Source: SCSIO-59966 sp046566185
Lineage (GTDB): Bacteria > Actinomycetota > Actinomycetes > Actinomycetales > SCSIO-59966
Direction of reading: 5' to 3'
DNA: 64,000 nt
NCBI GenBank assembly: GCA_046566185.1
Contig: JBKHXE010000021.1
Coordinates: forward strand, 10,898 to 74,897
Numbering within the stretch: position 1 is the first letter of the stretch; each line of letters starts with the position of its first letter. Below are positions 9,266-18,827 of the stretch, one piece after another. A program made the translations under genes and the position numbers. The notes below the pieces were generated by a model that did not search any database, was not told the origin of the DNA, and worked only from the letters and a program-made list of their open reading frames with translations.

Positions 9266-9332
9266 CACCCCACCCTCGTGCCCGCAGGGACGTGGCGCAT
9301 CCGGGCGGACCGGGGCGTGACAGAGTGCGGGC

Positions 9333-10367
9333 ATGGAGTACCGGACCCTGGGCCGCTCGGGCTGCGCCGTCTCGACGCTGAGCCTCGGAACGATGACCTT
9401 CGGCGCGGAGACCGACGAGCAGGGCTCGCTCGCCCAGCTCGACGCCTTCGTCGAGGCGGGGGGCAACCTCGTCGACATCGCCGACGTCTACGCGGGCGGG
9501 ACGTCCGAGGAGATCGTCGGGCGGTGGCTCGCCACGCGCCCCAGCGACGTGCGGGACCGCGTGGTGCTGGCCACCAAGGGCCGGTTCCCGACCGGCCCCG
9601 ACGTCAACGACGTCGGCCTGTCGCGTCGGCACCTGCAGCGGGCGCTCGACGCGTCGCTGCGACGGCTCGGCGTGGACGTCGTCGACCTCTACCAGGTGCA
9701 CGCGTGGGACCCGGTCACGCCGGTCGAGGAGACGCTGCGCACCCTCGACGACATGGTGCGCGCCGGCAAGGTGCGGTACGTGGGGCTGTCGAACGTCACC
9801 GGGTGGCAGCTGCAGAAGCTCGTCGGCCTCGCGGAGCGGCTCGGGCTCGAGCGTCCGGTGACCCTGCAGCCGCAGTACAACATGCTGGTGCGCGAGCTGG
9901 AGTGGGAGGTCGTGCCGTCCGCGCTGGACGCCGGCCTGGGTCTGCTGCCGTGGTCCCCGCTGGGGGGCGGCTGGCTCACCGGCAAGTACTCCCCGGACCG
10001 GCGGCCCACCGGCGCCACCCGGCTCGGCGAGGACCCGGACCGCGGCGTCGAGGCCTACGACCGCCGCTCGACGCAGCAGCGCACCTGGGACGTCGTGGAG
10101 GCGGTGCGCCGCGTGGCCGACGCCCGCGGCGTCCCCATGGCGCAGGTGGCGCTGGCATGGCTCGTCGACCGCCCCGGCGTCACGTCGGTGATCCTCGGGG
10201 CCCGCACGATCGACCAGCTGGCCGACAATCTCGGCGCGGCCGGGCTTCACCTGACGGCCGAGGAGACCGCGGCGCTGGACGCGGCCAGCGACCCGGGCGC
10301 CGCGGACTACCCCTACGGCGGCCCGGGCCGCGACCAGCGCAGCCGGGTGCTCAGCGCAGGGGATTGA
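9333..10367 (+). CDS. Aldo/keto reductase
   Basis: A 344-residue TIM-barrel oxidoreductase. The AKR catalytic tetrad is visible: D48, Y53 (VDIADVYAGG), K82 (ATKGRF) and H123 (LYQVHAWD). The C-terminal NADPH loop follows the family pattern (SVILGARTIDQLADNL). It resembles the YajO/potassium-channel-beta-like subgroup. It reduces aldehydes or ketones with NADPH in the cytoplasm; the natural substrate is not readable. The start ATG 9333 has only a weak ribosome site, so initiation may be near-leaderless. The last 17 bases overlap the convergent glycosidase-like gene. Confidence 0.88.
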   Translation: MEYRTLGRSGCAVSTLSLGTMTFGAETDEQGSLAQLDAFVEAGGNLVDIADVYAGGTSEEIVGRWLATRPSDVRDRVVLATKGRFPTGPDVNDVGLSRRHLQRALDASLRRLGVDVVDLYQVHAWDPVTPVEETLRTLDDMVRAGKVRYVGLSNVTGWQLQKLVGLAERLGLERPVTLQPQYNMLVRELEWEVVPSALDAGLGLLPWSPLGGGWLTGKYSPDRRPTGATRLGEDPDRGVEAYDRRSTQQRTWDVVEAVRRVADARGVPMAQVALAWLVDRPGVTSVILGARTIDQLADNLGAAGLHLTAEETAALDAASDPGAADYPYGGPGRDQRSRVLSAGD

Positions 10368-11730
10368 CCCCCGACCCGGCCATCACGTACCACGCGGACG
10401 CCCCGACGTGCTGCACCGGGAAGTAGCCGAACCCGAAGCCCGTGTCGATCAGGCTCGAGGCGGCGACGACGCCGGACGACGGCGGCAGCGGGCGACCACC
10501 GACGTGCTGCCCGGCACCCAGCACCCGCTGGGCCACCGCGACCTGCTCGAGGAGTGACGTGACCAGCCGGCGGTCGTGGCCGCCCCATGACCGGTCGCCC
10601 ATCGAGCAGGCGAGCTGCGCCGTCCCCTCCAGCCACACCCCGGTCGGGTGCACGGTCGTCCCGTTGTAGGCGGCCGTCGAGGTGAGACTCGCGGAGCTGA
10701 AGGTCACCCCGGAGACCGAGACCCCTTCGGGCAGCTGGCTCGTCGGCTGGTCGGAGGAGTCCGTGGCAGCGAGCTCGGCCGCCGCCCAGTCCAGGCAGCG
10801 GGCGAAGCGCCGCTCGCGCAGCGCCAACCAGCTCCAGGTCTGCGGGTCCAGCGGCAGCGGTGAGCGGTTGACGGTGTCGCCGTCGTTGCTGCCGGTGTAG
10901 AAGAACCCTCCCGTCGGGTCCCACATGCGCTCGACGAAGTCGCGGGCGTGCCCGGCCTTCTCCCGCCACGAGTCGTCACCGGTCGCCGCGGCGAGCTGCC
11001 CGAAGAACCCCACGCAGTCGACGTTGTGCTCGGTGGACACGTTGGGGATCGGCCGGTCGTCGCCGGTGACGCCGAACGCGAAGCCGCCGAGCGACCCCGT
11101 CGACTCGGCCCGGTCCGTGATCCAGCCGGCGATGGCCAGGGCGCCGCGCAGGTAGCGCTCGTCGCCGGTGCGCCGGTACAGCCGCACGAGGGCGATGCCG
11201 GGCCAGGCCATGTCACCGACCGCCGTGCCGAGGAAGCCGAACTGCCAGGCGATGTTCGCGCTGCCGTCCGGCATGGCGAGGCCGTAGGGCTGCGGGGACC
11301 CGTCGTAGAACACGTACGGGCCCACGTTGTAGGCCTGGCGCAGCCGCCCGTCTCCGTAGGCCGGGTCGTGCTGCTGGGCGAAGAGCAGGCCGTCCCCCGC
11401 CGCGCGGGCGAGGTCCACATCGTCGGCCGCCAGAGCGGCGCAGATCGCGAGGGCGTTGTCGTACACGAAGGCCGTGCTGAACAGGCCGAGCTCGTCGGCG
11501 TAGCTCTGGGCCAGTCTGGGGCCGCTGCCGTTGACGTCCGGGTAGGCGTCCAGCATCGCGCCGAGGAAACCGGTCGCGCGGCGCAGCGACTCCTGCACCG
11601 ACGCAGCGGAGTGTGGCTCTGCCCGGGCAGGTGGGGCGGTGAGCGAGCCGCCGGCGATCACGCCGGCGGCACCGAGCAGGACGCTGCGCCGGCTCGGTCG
11701 GAGCGCGTGGCCGTCGTACGTACCGTGCAT
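10351..11730 (-). CDS. Tat-exported (alpha/alpha)6-barrel glycosidase-like protein
   Basis: About 459 residues from ATG 11730, preceded by a perfect AGGAGG. The N-terminus RPSRRSVLLGAAGVIAGG is a twin-arginine signal ending near PARAEP. The mature part is aromatic- and helix-rich (FVYDNALAICAAL, WAAAELAATD, SLIDTGFGFGYFP), the pattern of six-hairpin glycosidases. I cannot place it in a GH family or name catalytic acids. It diverges from the sugar-binding protein gene across a promoter region with two LacI-type operators, so it is probably co-induced and may attack an extracellular beta-glucan or oligosaccharide feeding the transporter. Confidence 0.7.
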   Translation of the reverse strand: MHGTYDGHALRPSRRSVLLGAAGVIAGGSLTAPPARAEPHSAASVQESLRRATGFLGAMLDAYPDVNGSGPRLAQSYADELGLFSTAFVYDNALAICAALAADDVDLARAAGDGLLFAQQHDPAYGDGRLRQAYNVGPYVFYDGSPQPYGLAMPDGSANIAWQFGFLGTAVGDMAWPGIALVRLYRRTGDERYLRGALAIAGWITDRAESTGSLGGFAFGVTGDDRPIPNVSTEHNVDCVGFFGQLAAATGDDSWREKAGHARDFVERMWDPTGGFFYTGSNDGDTVNRSPLPLDPQTWSWLALRERRFARCLDWAAAELAATDSSDQPTSQLPEGVSVSGVTFSSASLTSTAAYNGTTVHPTGVWLEGTAQLACSMGDRSWGGHDRRLVTSLLEQVAVAQRVLGAGQHVGGRPLPPSSGVVAASSLIDTGFGFGYFPVQHVGASAWYVMAGSGVNPLR

Positions 11731-11767
11731 GGGACCTCCTGGTGTCGGGAGCGCCGGAGACACTTCT

Positions 11768-11779
11768 GAAAGCGCTCTC
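11768..11779. promoter_or_regulatory. LacI-type operator 1
   Basis: GAAAGCGCTCTC is an imperfect palindrome with the central AGCGCT core typical of LacI-family regulators of sugar operons. It is the exact reverse complement of operator 2. It abuts the -35 hexamer TTGACA (11780-11785) of the rightward promoter and lies downstream of the leftward one. Confidence 0.75.
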
Positions 11780-11809
11780 TTGACAGGGAGTGTGCTGCAC
11801 CGTCAGGCT
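11780..11809 (+). promoter_or_regulatory. Predicted sigma-70 promoter of the sugar-uptake operon
   Basis: A consensus -35 TTGACA (11780-11785) and a weaker -10 CAGGCT (11804-11809) are 18 bases apart. Transcription would start near 11816, placing operator 1 against the -35 and operator 2 just past the start, an arrangement suited to repression. A weaker leftward pair, TTGCTC (11817-11812) and CACACT (11794-11789), could serve the divergent gene. Confidence 0.5.
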
Positions 11810-11823
11810 TCGAGCAAGCGTGT

Positions 11824-11835
11824 GAGAGCGCTTTC
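11824..11835. promoter_or_regulatory. LacI-type operator 2
   Basis: GAGAGCGCTTTC, the exact reverse complement of operator 1; the two centres are 56 bp apart. The likely ligand is the LacI-family regulator at 16528. Both divergent genes would be controlled together. Confidence 0.75.
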
Positions 11836-11895
11836 ATCATTCGGTTCCGGACCGGACGGGTCGCGGCTTCGCGGCGCCGTCACGAGAGGTGTGGC

Positions 11896-13182
11896 ATGGA
11901 CAGGAAGCGAACGACCCTGGTGGGCGGAGCGGCACTGGCCGCCACCGCCGTCCTGCTGTCCGCATGCAGCGGGCCCGCGGACGGCGACGACGAGGCGGCA
12001 GGCGGCTCCGGGCCCGTCGAGCTGACGATCAACGTCTTCGGGGACTCCTTCCCCGAGGAGCTGTACGCGCAGTACGAGGAGGAGAACCCCGGCGTCACGA
12101 TCACGGAGAACCGGGCGGACTACGGCACCCACCACAACAACCTGCAGGCCCGCCTCGCCGCCGGATCCGGCACCGCGGACGTCGAGCTCATCGAGGTCGG
12201 GCAGATCGCCGGCTTCATCGGCCAGGCCGACCGCTTCGTGAACTTCCTCGACGAGGGCGTCGACACCTCCCAGTGGAACGACGCGAAGATCCAGCAGGCG
12301 TCGACGCCGGACGGCGAGAGCCTCATCGGTCTCGGCACCGACATCGGCGGTCTGGCGATCTGCTACCGGACCGATCTCTTCGAGCAGGCCGGCCTGCCCA
12401 CCGACCGGGACGAGGTCTCGGCGCTGTGGCCGACGTGGGACGACTACGTGGCAACCGGCAGCCGCTTCCTCGAGTCGGCGCCGGACGGCGTCAGCTGGAT
12501 GGACGGCGCGGGCCACCTCTTCACCGGCATGCTCGGGCAGGAGGCTGAGACCTTCTACGACACGGACGGCGAGATCGTCGTCGCGGACAACCCGGTCGTC
12601 CGCGAGGCCTGGGACCTTTCGGTCGAGGCGATCGAGGCAGGCCAGTCCGCCGCCCTGGCCGAGTTCAGCCCCGAGTGGAACACGGGCTTCCAGCGGGGCC
12701 AGTTCGCCACCATCACGTGCCCTTCCTGGATGACCGCCTACATCCGCAACAACGCCCCGGAGACCGAGGGTCTGTGGGACATCGCCACGGTTCCCGGCGG
12801 CTCGGGCAACTGGGGCGGCTCCTTCCTGACCGTCCCGGCCGCCGGTGAGAACGTCGAGGAGGCCGTGAAGCTGGCCCGCTGGCTGGCGGCGCCCGAGCAG
12901 GCCGTCGCGGTGTTCGAGACGTTCGGCAACTTCCCGAGCCCCGTCGACACGTGGGACTCACCCGCAGTCGCCGAGAAGACGGACCCGTTCTTCAACGACG
13001 CCCCCGTCGGCACGATCTTCCCCGCCTCCTTCGAGTCCCTGCCGCCGCAGGTGCTCGGCCCGCAGAGCGGCGTCATCGGCGTGACTCTCAACAACGCCCT
13101 CAACACCGTGGAGAAGGGCGAGGACCCTGACCGGGCCTGGCAGACGGCCCTCGACGACATCGCGGCAGCCACCGCCGGCTGA
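11896..13182 (+). CDS. ABC sugar transporter substrate-binding lipoprotein (CebE-like)
   Basis: A 428-residue extracytoplasmic solute-binding protein of family 1. The signal peptide ends in the lipobox LSAC with lipidated C24, followed by an acidic linker (GPADGDDEAAGG). The mature protein shows the usual pattern of this family (VELTINVFGDSF, AGSGTADVELIEV, TCPSWMTAYI). With the GH1 enzyme encoded in the same operon, cellobiose or a related beta-glucoside is the most likely ligand. It delivers substrate at the outer membrane face to the two permeases. It is the first gene of the operon, behind a LacI-controlled promoter, and is followed by a strong hairpin that may keep its mRNA more abundant than the permease message. 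Confidence 0.9.
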   Translation: MDRKRTTLVGGAALAATAVLLSACSGPADGDDEAAGGSGPVELTINVFGDSFPEELYAQYEEENPGVTITENRADYGTHHNNLQARLAAGSGTADVELIEVGQIAGFIGQADRFVNFLDEGVDTSQWNDAKIQQASTPDGESLIGLGTDIGGLAICYRTDLFEQAGLPTDRDEVSALWPTWDDYVATGSRFLESAPDGVSWMDGAGHLFTGMLGQEAETFYDTDGEIVVADNPVVREAWDLSVEAIEAGQSAALAEFSPEWNTGFQRGQFATITCPSWMTAYIRNNAPETEGLWDIATVPGGSGNWGGSFLTVPAAGENVEEAVKLARWLAAPEQAVAVFETFGNFPSPVDTWDSPAVAEKTDPFFNDAPVGTIFPASFESLPPQVLGPQSGVIGVTLNNALNTVEKGEDPDRAWQTALDDIAAATAG

Positions 13183-13189
13183 CCACCCC

Positions 13190-13221
13190 GGGCGGCACCG
13201 CCGACCCCGGCGGCGCCGCCC
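13190..13221 (+). terminator. Intra-operon stem-loop after the binding-protein gene
   Basis: GGGCGGC and CCGCCG pair with CGGCGG and GCCGCCC around an ACCC loop: a 13-bp stem with one mismatch. There is no T tract; instead a (CCCCCG)x3 tract runs from 13219 to 13236. It probably acts as an mRNA stabiliser or attenuator between binding protein and permeases. Confidence 0.6.
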
Positions 13222-13254
13222 CCGCCCCCGCCCCCGATGAACAGGAGAGCCGCC

Positions 13255-14235
13255 ATGGCGGTCACCCAGCGGCTGCACGCGCGACGGCGACCCGGCCCCG
13301 ACGCCGGGCCGGCGGTCCCCGGCAGCCGTCCGTCCCGCCGGCACCGGTTCGACGTCCACGGCGCGCCGTACGTGCTCGTGGCGCCCTTCTTCGTGCTGTT
13401 CGCCGTCGTGGGCGTGTTCCCGCTGCTCTACACGGGCTACGTCTCGCTCACCGCGTGGAACCCCCGTCGTCCCGGCAGCGAGGCCGAGTTCGTCGGCCTG
13501 GAGAACTACCGGACGCTCCTCGCGGACGAGAACTTCTGGAATGCGCTGATCAACACGTTCGGCATCGGCGTGCTGTCCACGGTGCCGCAGCTCCTCCTCG
13601 CGCTCTGGATCGCGCACCTGCTCAACTACCGGATCCGCGGCCGGCTGTTCTTCCGCATGGGCGTGCTCGTGCCCTACGTCACGAGCGTGGCCTCGGTCGC
13701 CCTGATCTTCGGACAGCTGTTCGCCCGTGACTTCGGGCCGGTCAACTGGGTCCTCGGGCTCGTGGGCCTCGATCCGGTGGACTGGGACAGTGGCCGCCTC
13801 GCCTCCTGGACCGCGGTCTCCGTGATGGTGATCTGGCGGTGGACGGGGTACAACGCGCTCATCTACCTGGCGTCCCTGCAGGCGATCCCCTACGAGCTCT
13901 ACGAGGCCGCCTCGGTGGACGGCGCCTCGCGATGGCGCCAGTTCTGGCACATCACCGTGCCCGGTCTGCGCCCGACGATCATCTTCACGATGGTCGTGTC
14001 GACGGTCGGCGCGCTGCAGCTGTTCGGCGAGCCGTTGCTCTTCGACACGTCCCGCAGCGCCAACGGCGGCACCGGCCGGGAGTTCCAGACGGCCGTTCTC
14101 TACCTGTACCAGCAGTTCTGGTTCAACGGCCGCTACGGCTACGCGTCGGCGGTGGCCTGGGGACTGTTCGCCGTCATCGTCGTCATCGTCGCCGTGAACC
14201 TCCTGCTGGCACGACGCATCCGCTCCGAGGACTGA
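13255..14235 (+). CDS. ABC sugar transporter permease (CebF-like)
   Basis: About 326 residues from ATG 13255, which has AGGAGAG five to eight bases upstream; an in-frame ATG at 13237 has no such site. Six hydrophobic helices follow a basic N-terminus. The EAA loop that docks on the transport ATPase reads EAASVDGASRWRQFWHITVP near residue 220. It is the UgpA/MalF-type subunit of an inner-membrane importer. Partners are the binding protein upstream and the second permease 11 nt downstream. No ATPase gene is in the operon, which is typical when a shared MsiK-like ATPase is encoded elsewhere. Confidence 0.88.
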   Translation: MAVTQRLHARRRPGPDAGPAVPGSRPSRRHRFDVHGAPYVLVAPFFVLFAVVGVFPLLYTGYVSLTAWNPRRPGSEAEFVGLENYRTLLADENFWNALINTFGIGVLSTVPQLLLALWIAHLLNYRIRGRLFFRMGVLVPYVTSVASVALIFGQLFARDFGPVNWVLGLVGLDPVDWDSGRLASWTAVSVMVIWRWTGYNALIYLASLQAIPYELYEAASVDGASRWRQFWHITVPGLRPTIIFTMVVSTVGALQLFGEPLLFDTSRSANGGTGREFQTAVLYLYQQFWFNGRYGYASAVAWGLFAVIVVIVAVNLLLARRIRSED

Positions 14236-14246
14236 GAGGCCATCCC

Positions 14247-15119
14247 GTGACGACCACCACCCTCCTCACCACCAGGCCCGTCCGCCGCTCACGCGTCGGT
14301 GTCGACACGGCGAGCCGGTCGACCTACGTCGCCCTGGCCGTCCTGGTCCTGCTCTCGGTGTTCCCCCTCTACTGGTCCGTCGTCGTGGCGTCGAACGACC
14401 AGTCGACCATCGGTCGGTACCCGCCGACACTGGTGCCCGGGTCCCAGCTGTGGGACAACGTCGTCCGCGCCTTCGACCAGGCGAGCTTCGGCACCGCGCT
14501 GCTGAACTCGGTACTCGTCTGCGGCACCATCACGCTCTCCGTGCTGCTGACGAGCACCCTGGCGGGCTTCGCGTTCGCCAAGCTGCGGTTCCGCGGCCGG
14601 AACGCGCTGTTCGGCGTCGTCGTCGGCACGATGCTCATCCCGACCCAGTTGGGCGTCATCCCGCTCTACATCATGGTCACGCAGTGGTTCGGCTGGGCGA
14701 ACGACCTCAGGGCCGTGGCCCTCCCGTCGCTGGTCACCGCCTTCGGCGTCTTCTTCATGCGCCAGTACCTGGTGACGGCCCTGCCCACCGAGCTGATCGA
14801 GGCGGGCCGGGTGGACGGCGCCAACACGCTGCGCCTCTACTGGAACATCGTGCTGCCGGTGGCGCGGCCCGCCGCAGCCGTCCTCGGGCTGCTGACCTTC
14901 ATCACCTACTGGAACGACCTGTTCTGGCCGCTCATCGTCCTGAACTCCCAGAACCCGACGGTGCAGGTGGCGATCTCCAACCTGGCCAGCGGCATCCAGG
15001 TCGACTACTCGCTCACCCTCACGGGGGCCGTCATCGGCACCTTTCCCATGCTCATCGTCTTCCTCCTGCTCGGCCGCCAGATCATCGGCGGGATCATGAC
15101 GGGCGCGGTGAAGGGATGA
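14247..15119 (+). CDS. ABC sugar transporter permease (CebG-like)
   Basis: A 290-residue MalG/UgpE-type permease from GTG 14247 (GAGAGG upstream). A long in-frame extension to 13839 overlaps the previous gene in another frame and is rejected. Six transmembrane helices are visible; the EAA loop EAGRVDGANTLRLYWNIVLP lies near residue 190. Its stop TGA overlaps the ATG of the beta-glucosidase (ATGA), so uptake and hydrolysis are translationally coupled. Confidence 0.9.
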   Translation: MTTTTLLTTRPVRRSRVGVDTASRSTYVALAVLVLLSVFPLYWSVVVASNDQSTIGRYPPTLVPGSQLWDNVVRAFDQASFGTALLNSVLVCGTITLSVLLTSTLAGFAFAKLRFRGRNALFGVVVGTMLIPTQLGVIPLYIMVTQWFGWANDLRAVALPSLVTAFGVFFMRQYLVTALPTELIEAGRVDGANTLRLYWNIVLPVARPAAAVLGLLTFITYWNDLFWPLIVLNSQNPTVQVAISNLASGIQVDYSLTLTGAVIGTFPMLIVFLLLGRQIIGGIMTGAVKG

Positions 15120-16531
15120 CGCGGCCCTCGCGTTCCTTTCCGGACGACTTCCGCTGGGGCGCCTCGACCGCCGCCTACCAGATCGAGGGCGCCGCAACCG
15201 CCGGCGGTCGCGGGCCGTCCATCTGGGACGTGTTCTCCCGCCGGCCGGGTGCCGTCCTGAACGGCGACACCGGCGACGTGGCGGCCGACCACTACCGGCT
15301 GTTCCGCGAGGACGTCGCGCTGATGGTCGACCTCGGGCTGCCGACGTACCGCTTCTCGGTCAGCTGGCCCCGGGTTCGTCCCACGGGTCGCGGACCGGTC
15401 AACGCCGAGGGCCTGGGGTTCTACGACCGGCTCGTCGACGCGCTGCTCGAGGCCGGCATCACCCCGTTCGTCACGCTGTACCACTGGGACCTGCCGGTGG
15501 AGCTCGAGGACGCCGGCGGGTGGCCGCTGCGCGACACCGCCGAGCGGTTCGCCGACCACGCCGCTGTCGTGGCGACGCACCTCGGTGACCGGGTGCGGCA
15601 CTGGCAGACCCTCAACGAGCCGTGGGTGGCGGCCTTCCTCGGCTACGCCGCAGGCGTCCACGCGCCGGGTCGCACCGAGCCTGCGGCGGCGCTGGCGGCG
15701 GCGCACCACCTCCTCCTCGGCCACGGCCTGGCGGCCCGGGCGATGCGCGAGGTGCTCCCGGCCGGCAACGAGATCTCGTTGACGCTCAACCAGACCGCCG
15801 TCCGCGCCGCGAGCGGGTCCCCGGCGGACCGGCAGGCGGCGCGGAGGGTCGACGGCCTGATGGCCCGGCTGTTCCTCGAACCGCTGGTGCACGGCCGGTA
15901 CCCGGTGGACGTGCAGGAGCTCACCCGTCACCTCACCGACTGGAGCTTCGTGCGGGACGGCGACCTCACCCTGGTGGCCGGGTCGCTGGATGCGCTGGGC
16001 GTCAACTACTACGCGCCCACCGTCGTGCGGGCCCGTGCGTGCGACGAGACGGTCGACGCCGGCACCGCCGCCTACCCCGGGTGCGACGACGTCGTCTTCG
16101 TCGAGGTCGACGGGCCGCGAACGGGGATGGGCTGGCCCATCGACGCCACCGGCCTCACCGAGGTGCTGGTCCGCCTCGCCACCGACGCCCCCGGCCTCCC
16201 GCTGCTGGTGACGGAGAACGGCGCTGCGTTCCCGGACGACCCACAGGTCGGAGTCACCTCGGACCCTCGCCGGGTGGCGTACCTGCACGACCACGTCTCC
16301 GCCGCGCTCGACGCGATCGAGGCCGGCGTCGACCTGAGGGGCTACTTCGTGTGGTCGCTGCTGGACAACTTCGAGTGGGCCGAGGGGTACAGCCAGCGGT
16401 TCGGCCTCGTCCACGTCGACTACGCGACACAGCGCCGGACACCCCGCGACAGCGCACGCTGGTTCAGCACCGTGATCCGACACAATGGCGTCGTCGTCCC
16501 GGACACGACGAAGGAGGAGCACACCGCGTGA
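15116..16531 (+). CDS. GH1 beta-glucosidase
   Basis: A 471-residue family 1 glycoside hydrolase of normal length. The retaining catalytic pair is intact: acid/base E168 in TLNEPW and nucleophile E367 in LLVTENGAA. The N-terminal signature FRWGASTAAYQIEGAA and the C-terminal LLDNFEWAEGYSQRFGL are canonical. There is no signal peptide, so it acts in the cytoplasm on imported cellobiose or cello-oligosaccharides. It overlaps the permease upstream by 4 nt and the LacI gene downstream by 4 nt. Confidence 0.95.
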   Translation: MTRPSRSFPDDFRWGASTAAYQIEGAATAGGRGPSIWDVFSRRPGAVLNGDTGDVAADHYRLFREDVALMVDLGLPTYRFSVSWPRVRPTGRGPVNAEGLGFYDRLVDALLEAGITPFVTLYHWDLPVELEDAGGWPLRDTAERFADHAAVVATHLGDRVRHWQTLNEPWVAAFLGYAAGVHAPGRTEPAAALAAAHHLLLGHGLAARAMREVLPAGNEISLTLNQTAVRAASGSPADRQAARRVDGLMARLFLEPLVHGRYPVDVQELTRHLTDWSFVRDGDLTLVAGSLDALGVNYYAPTVVRARACDETVDAGTAAYPGCDDVVFVEVDGPRTGMGWPIDATGLTEVLVRLATDAPGLPLLVTENGAAFPDDPQVGVTSDPRRVAYLHDHVSAALDAIEAGVDLRGYFVWSLLDNFEWAEGYSQRFGLVHVDYATQRRTPRDSARWFSTVIRHNGVVVPDTTKEEHTA

Positions 16532-17553
16532 GCACCGCCCAGCGGCCCCGCCGGCGTGAGCCCACCCTGGCGACGGTCGCCACGCTCGCGGGCGTCTCCC
16601 CGGCCACCGTCTCACGCGTCGTCAACGGGACGTCCAACGTCACGCCGGGCGTGCGTGAGGCCGTCGAGTCGGCGATCGAGCAGCTGGGCTACGTGCCGAA
16701 CCGGGCCGCGCGGTCGCTGGTCACCCGGCGCACCGACTCGATCGCCCTCGTGGTGCGCGAGCCCGTCGAGTTCGGTGTCGCGGACCCCTATCTGTCGAGC
16801 ATCGTCGTCGCCGCCAGCCAGTCCCTGCTGGGCACCGGTGTACAGCTCGTCGTGATGCTCGCGCAGGACGACGAGCACCACGCCCAGGTGAGCAGCTTCG
16901 TGCGGGCCGGCCACGTGGACGGCGTCATCCTCGTGTCGGTGCACGGTGACGACCCGCTGCCGGGTCAGCTGGTGCGTGCACGGATCCCCTTCGTCATGGG
17001 GGGCCGCCCGTCGACCCCGCTGCCCGGCGCCACCTACGTGGACGTCGACAACCGGCTCGGCGCCCGCCTCGCCACCGAGCGCCTGCTCGCCACCGACCAC
17101 CGGCGCATCGCCACCATCGCCGGACCGCCGGACATGACCGCCGCCACGGACCGTCTCGCGGGGTTCCGTGAGGCACTGCACGAGGCGGGGGTCGCTGCGG
17201 CCGGGGTGGTGCACGGGCGCTTCACCCGCGAGTCGGGTGTCGCGGCGATGCGCGAGCTGCTCGAGACCGAGCCCGACGTCGAGGCGGTGTTCGCGGCGAA
17301 CGACCTCATGGCGGTGGGCGCCCTGTCGGCCCTGCGCGCCGCCGGGCGCCGCGTGCCCGACGACGTCGCCGTCGTCGGCTTCGACGACATCGCCCTCGCG
17401 CAGGACGTCGACCCCGCCCTCACCACCGTGCACCAGCCGGTCGCCGAAGAGGCGCGGGTCATGACGCGCGAGGTGCTGCGCCAGATCGGGGGCGAGCCGG
17501 CCGGGGAGCCGGTCGTGCTACCGCCTCGCCTGGTCGTGCGCGCCTCCGGCTGA
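16528..17553 (+). CDS. LacI-family transcriptional repressor (CebR-like)
   Basis: A 341-residue regulator from GTG 16528, with AAGGAGG eight bases upstream inside the end of the glucosidase gene. The N-terminal helix-turn-helix reads TLATVATLAGVSPATVSRVV (residues about 12-31), followed by the hinge NRAARSLVTRRT and a periplasmic-binding-like sugar sensor domain ending in the usual VVGFDDIALAQ ... LTTVHQP. It probably represses its own operon and the divergent glycosidase-like gene through the paired boxes at 11768 and 11824, released by a beta-glucoside. The 3' end overlaps the convergent DUF429 fragment. Confidence 0.92.
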   Translation: MSTAQRPRRREPTLATVATLAGVSPATVSRVVNGTSNVTPGVREAVESAIEQLGYVPNRAARSLVTRRTDSIALVVREPVEFGVADPYLSSIVVAASQSLLGTGVQLVVMLAQDDEHHAQVSSFVRAGHVDGVILVSVHGDDPLPGQLVRARIPFVMGGRPSTPLPGATYVDVDNRLGARLATERLLATDHRRIATIAGPPDMTAATDRLAGFREALHEAGVAAAGVVHGRFTRESGVAAMRELLETEPDVEAVFAANDLMAVGALSALRAAGRRVPDDVAVVGFDDIALAQDVDPALTTVHQPVAEEARVMTREVLRQIGGEPAGEPVVLPPRLVVRASG

Positions 17554-17765
17554 TCGCCTCGCCCTCACCGAGACCGGCACGGCCACGACGTCGGCCAGCG
17601 CCCGCGGGGCAGCCGATCCCTGGGGCGCGAACCTCCGCGAGACGACGCGCTCGCACTCCCGCAGGGCCGCGAGGTGCAGCAGCCGGCCGTCGTGGTCGAG
17701 GACGGCCGCCCCGGTGGTCCCGCGGGCGCCCCACGCCAGGTCGAGACCGACGGCGCGCCAGCCGG

Positions 17766-17769
<4 letters not shown>
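17518..17769 (-). pseudogene. Truncated DUF429 (predicted RNase H-like) remnant
   Basis: An 83-codon frame starting at GTG 17769, overlapping the modC stop as GTGA. Residues 5-34 (AVGLDLAWGARGTTGAAVLD and following) match the N-terminal beta-strands of DUF429 proteins, which are normally about 230-260 residues. After residue 40 the family pattern is lost and a stop comes at 17518, inside the 3' end of the convergent LacI gene. It looks like a gene cut off when the two operons were joined, though a small functional product cannot be excluded. Confidence 0.45.

Positions 17770-18823
<1,054 letters not shown>

Positions 18824-18827
<4 letters not shown>

Noticed and set aside
13237..13255. Upstream ATG for the first permease
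   Set aside because: The ATG at 13255 has an AGGAGAG site, which the 13237 ATG lacks.
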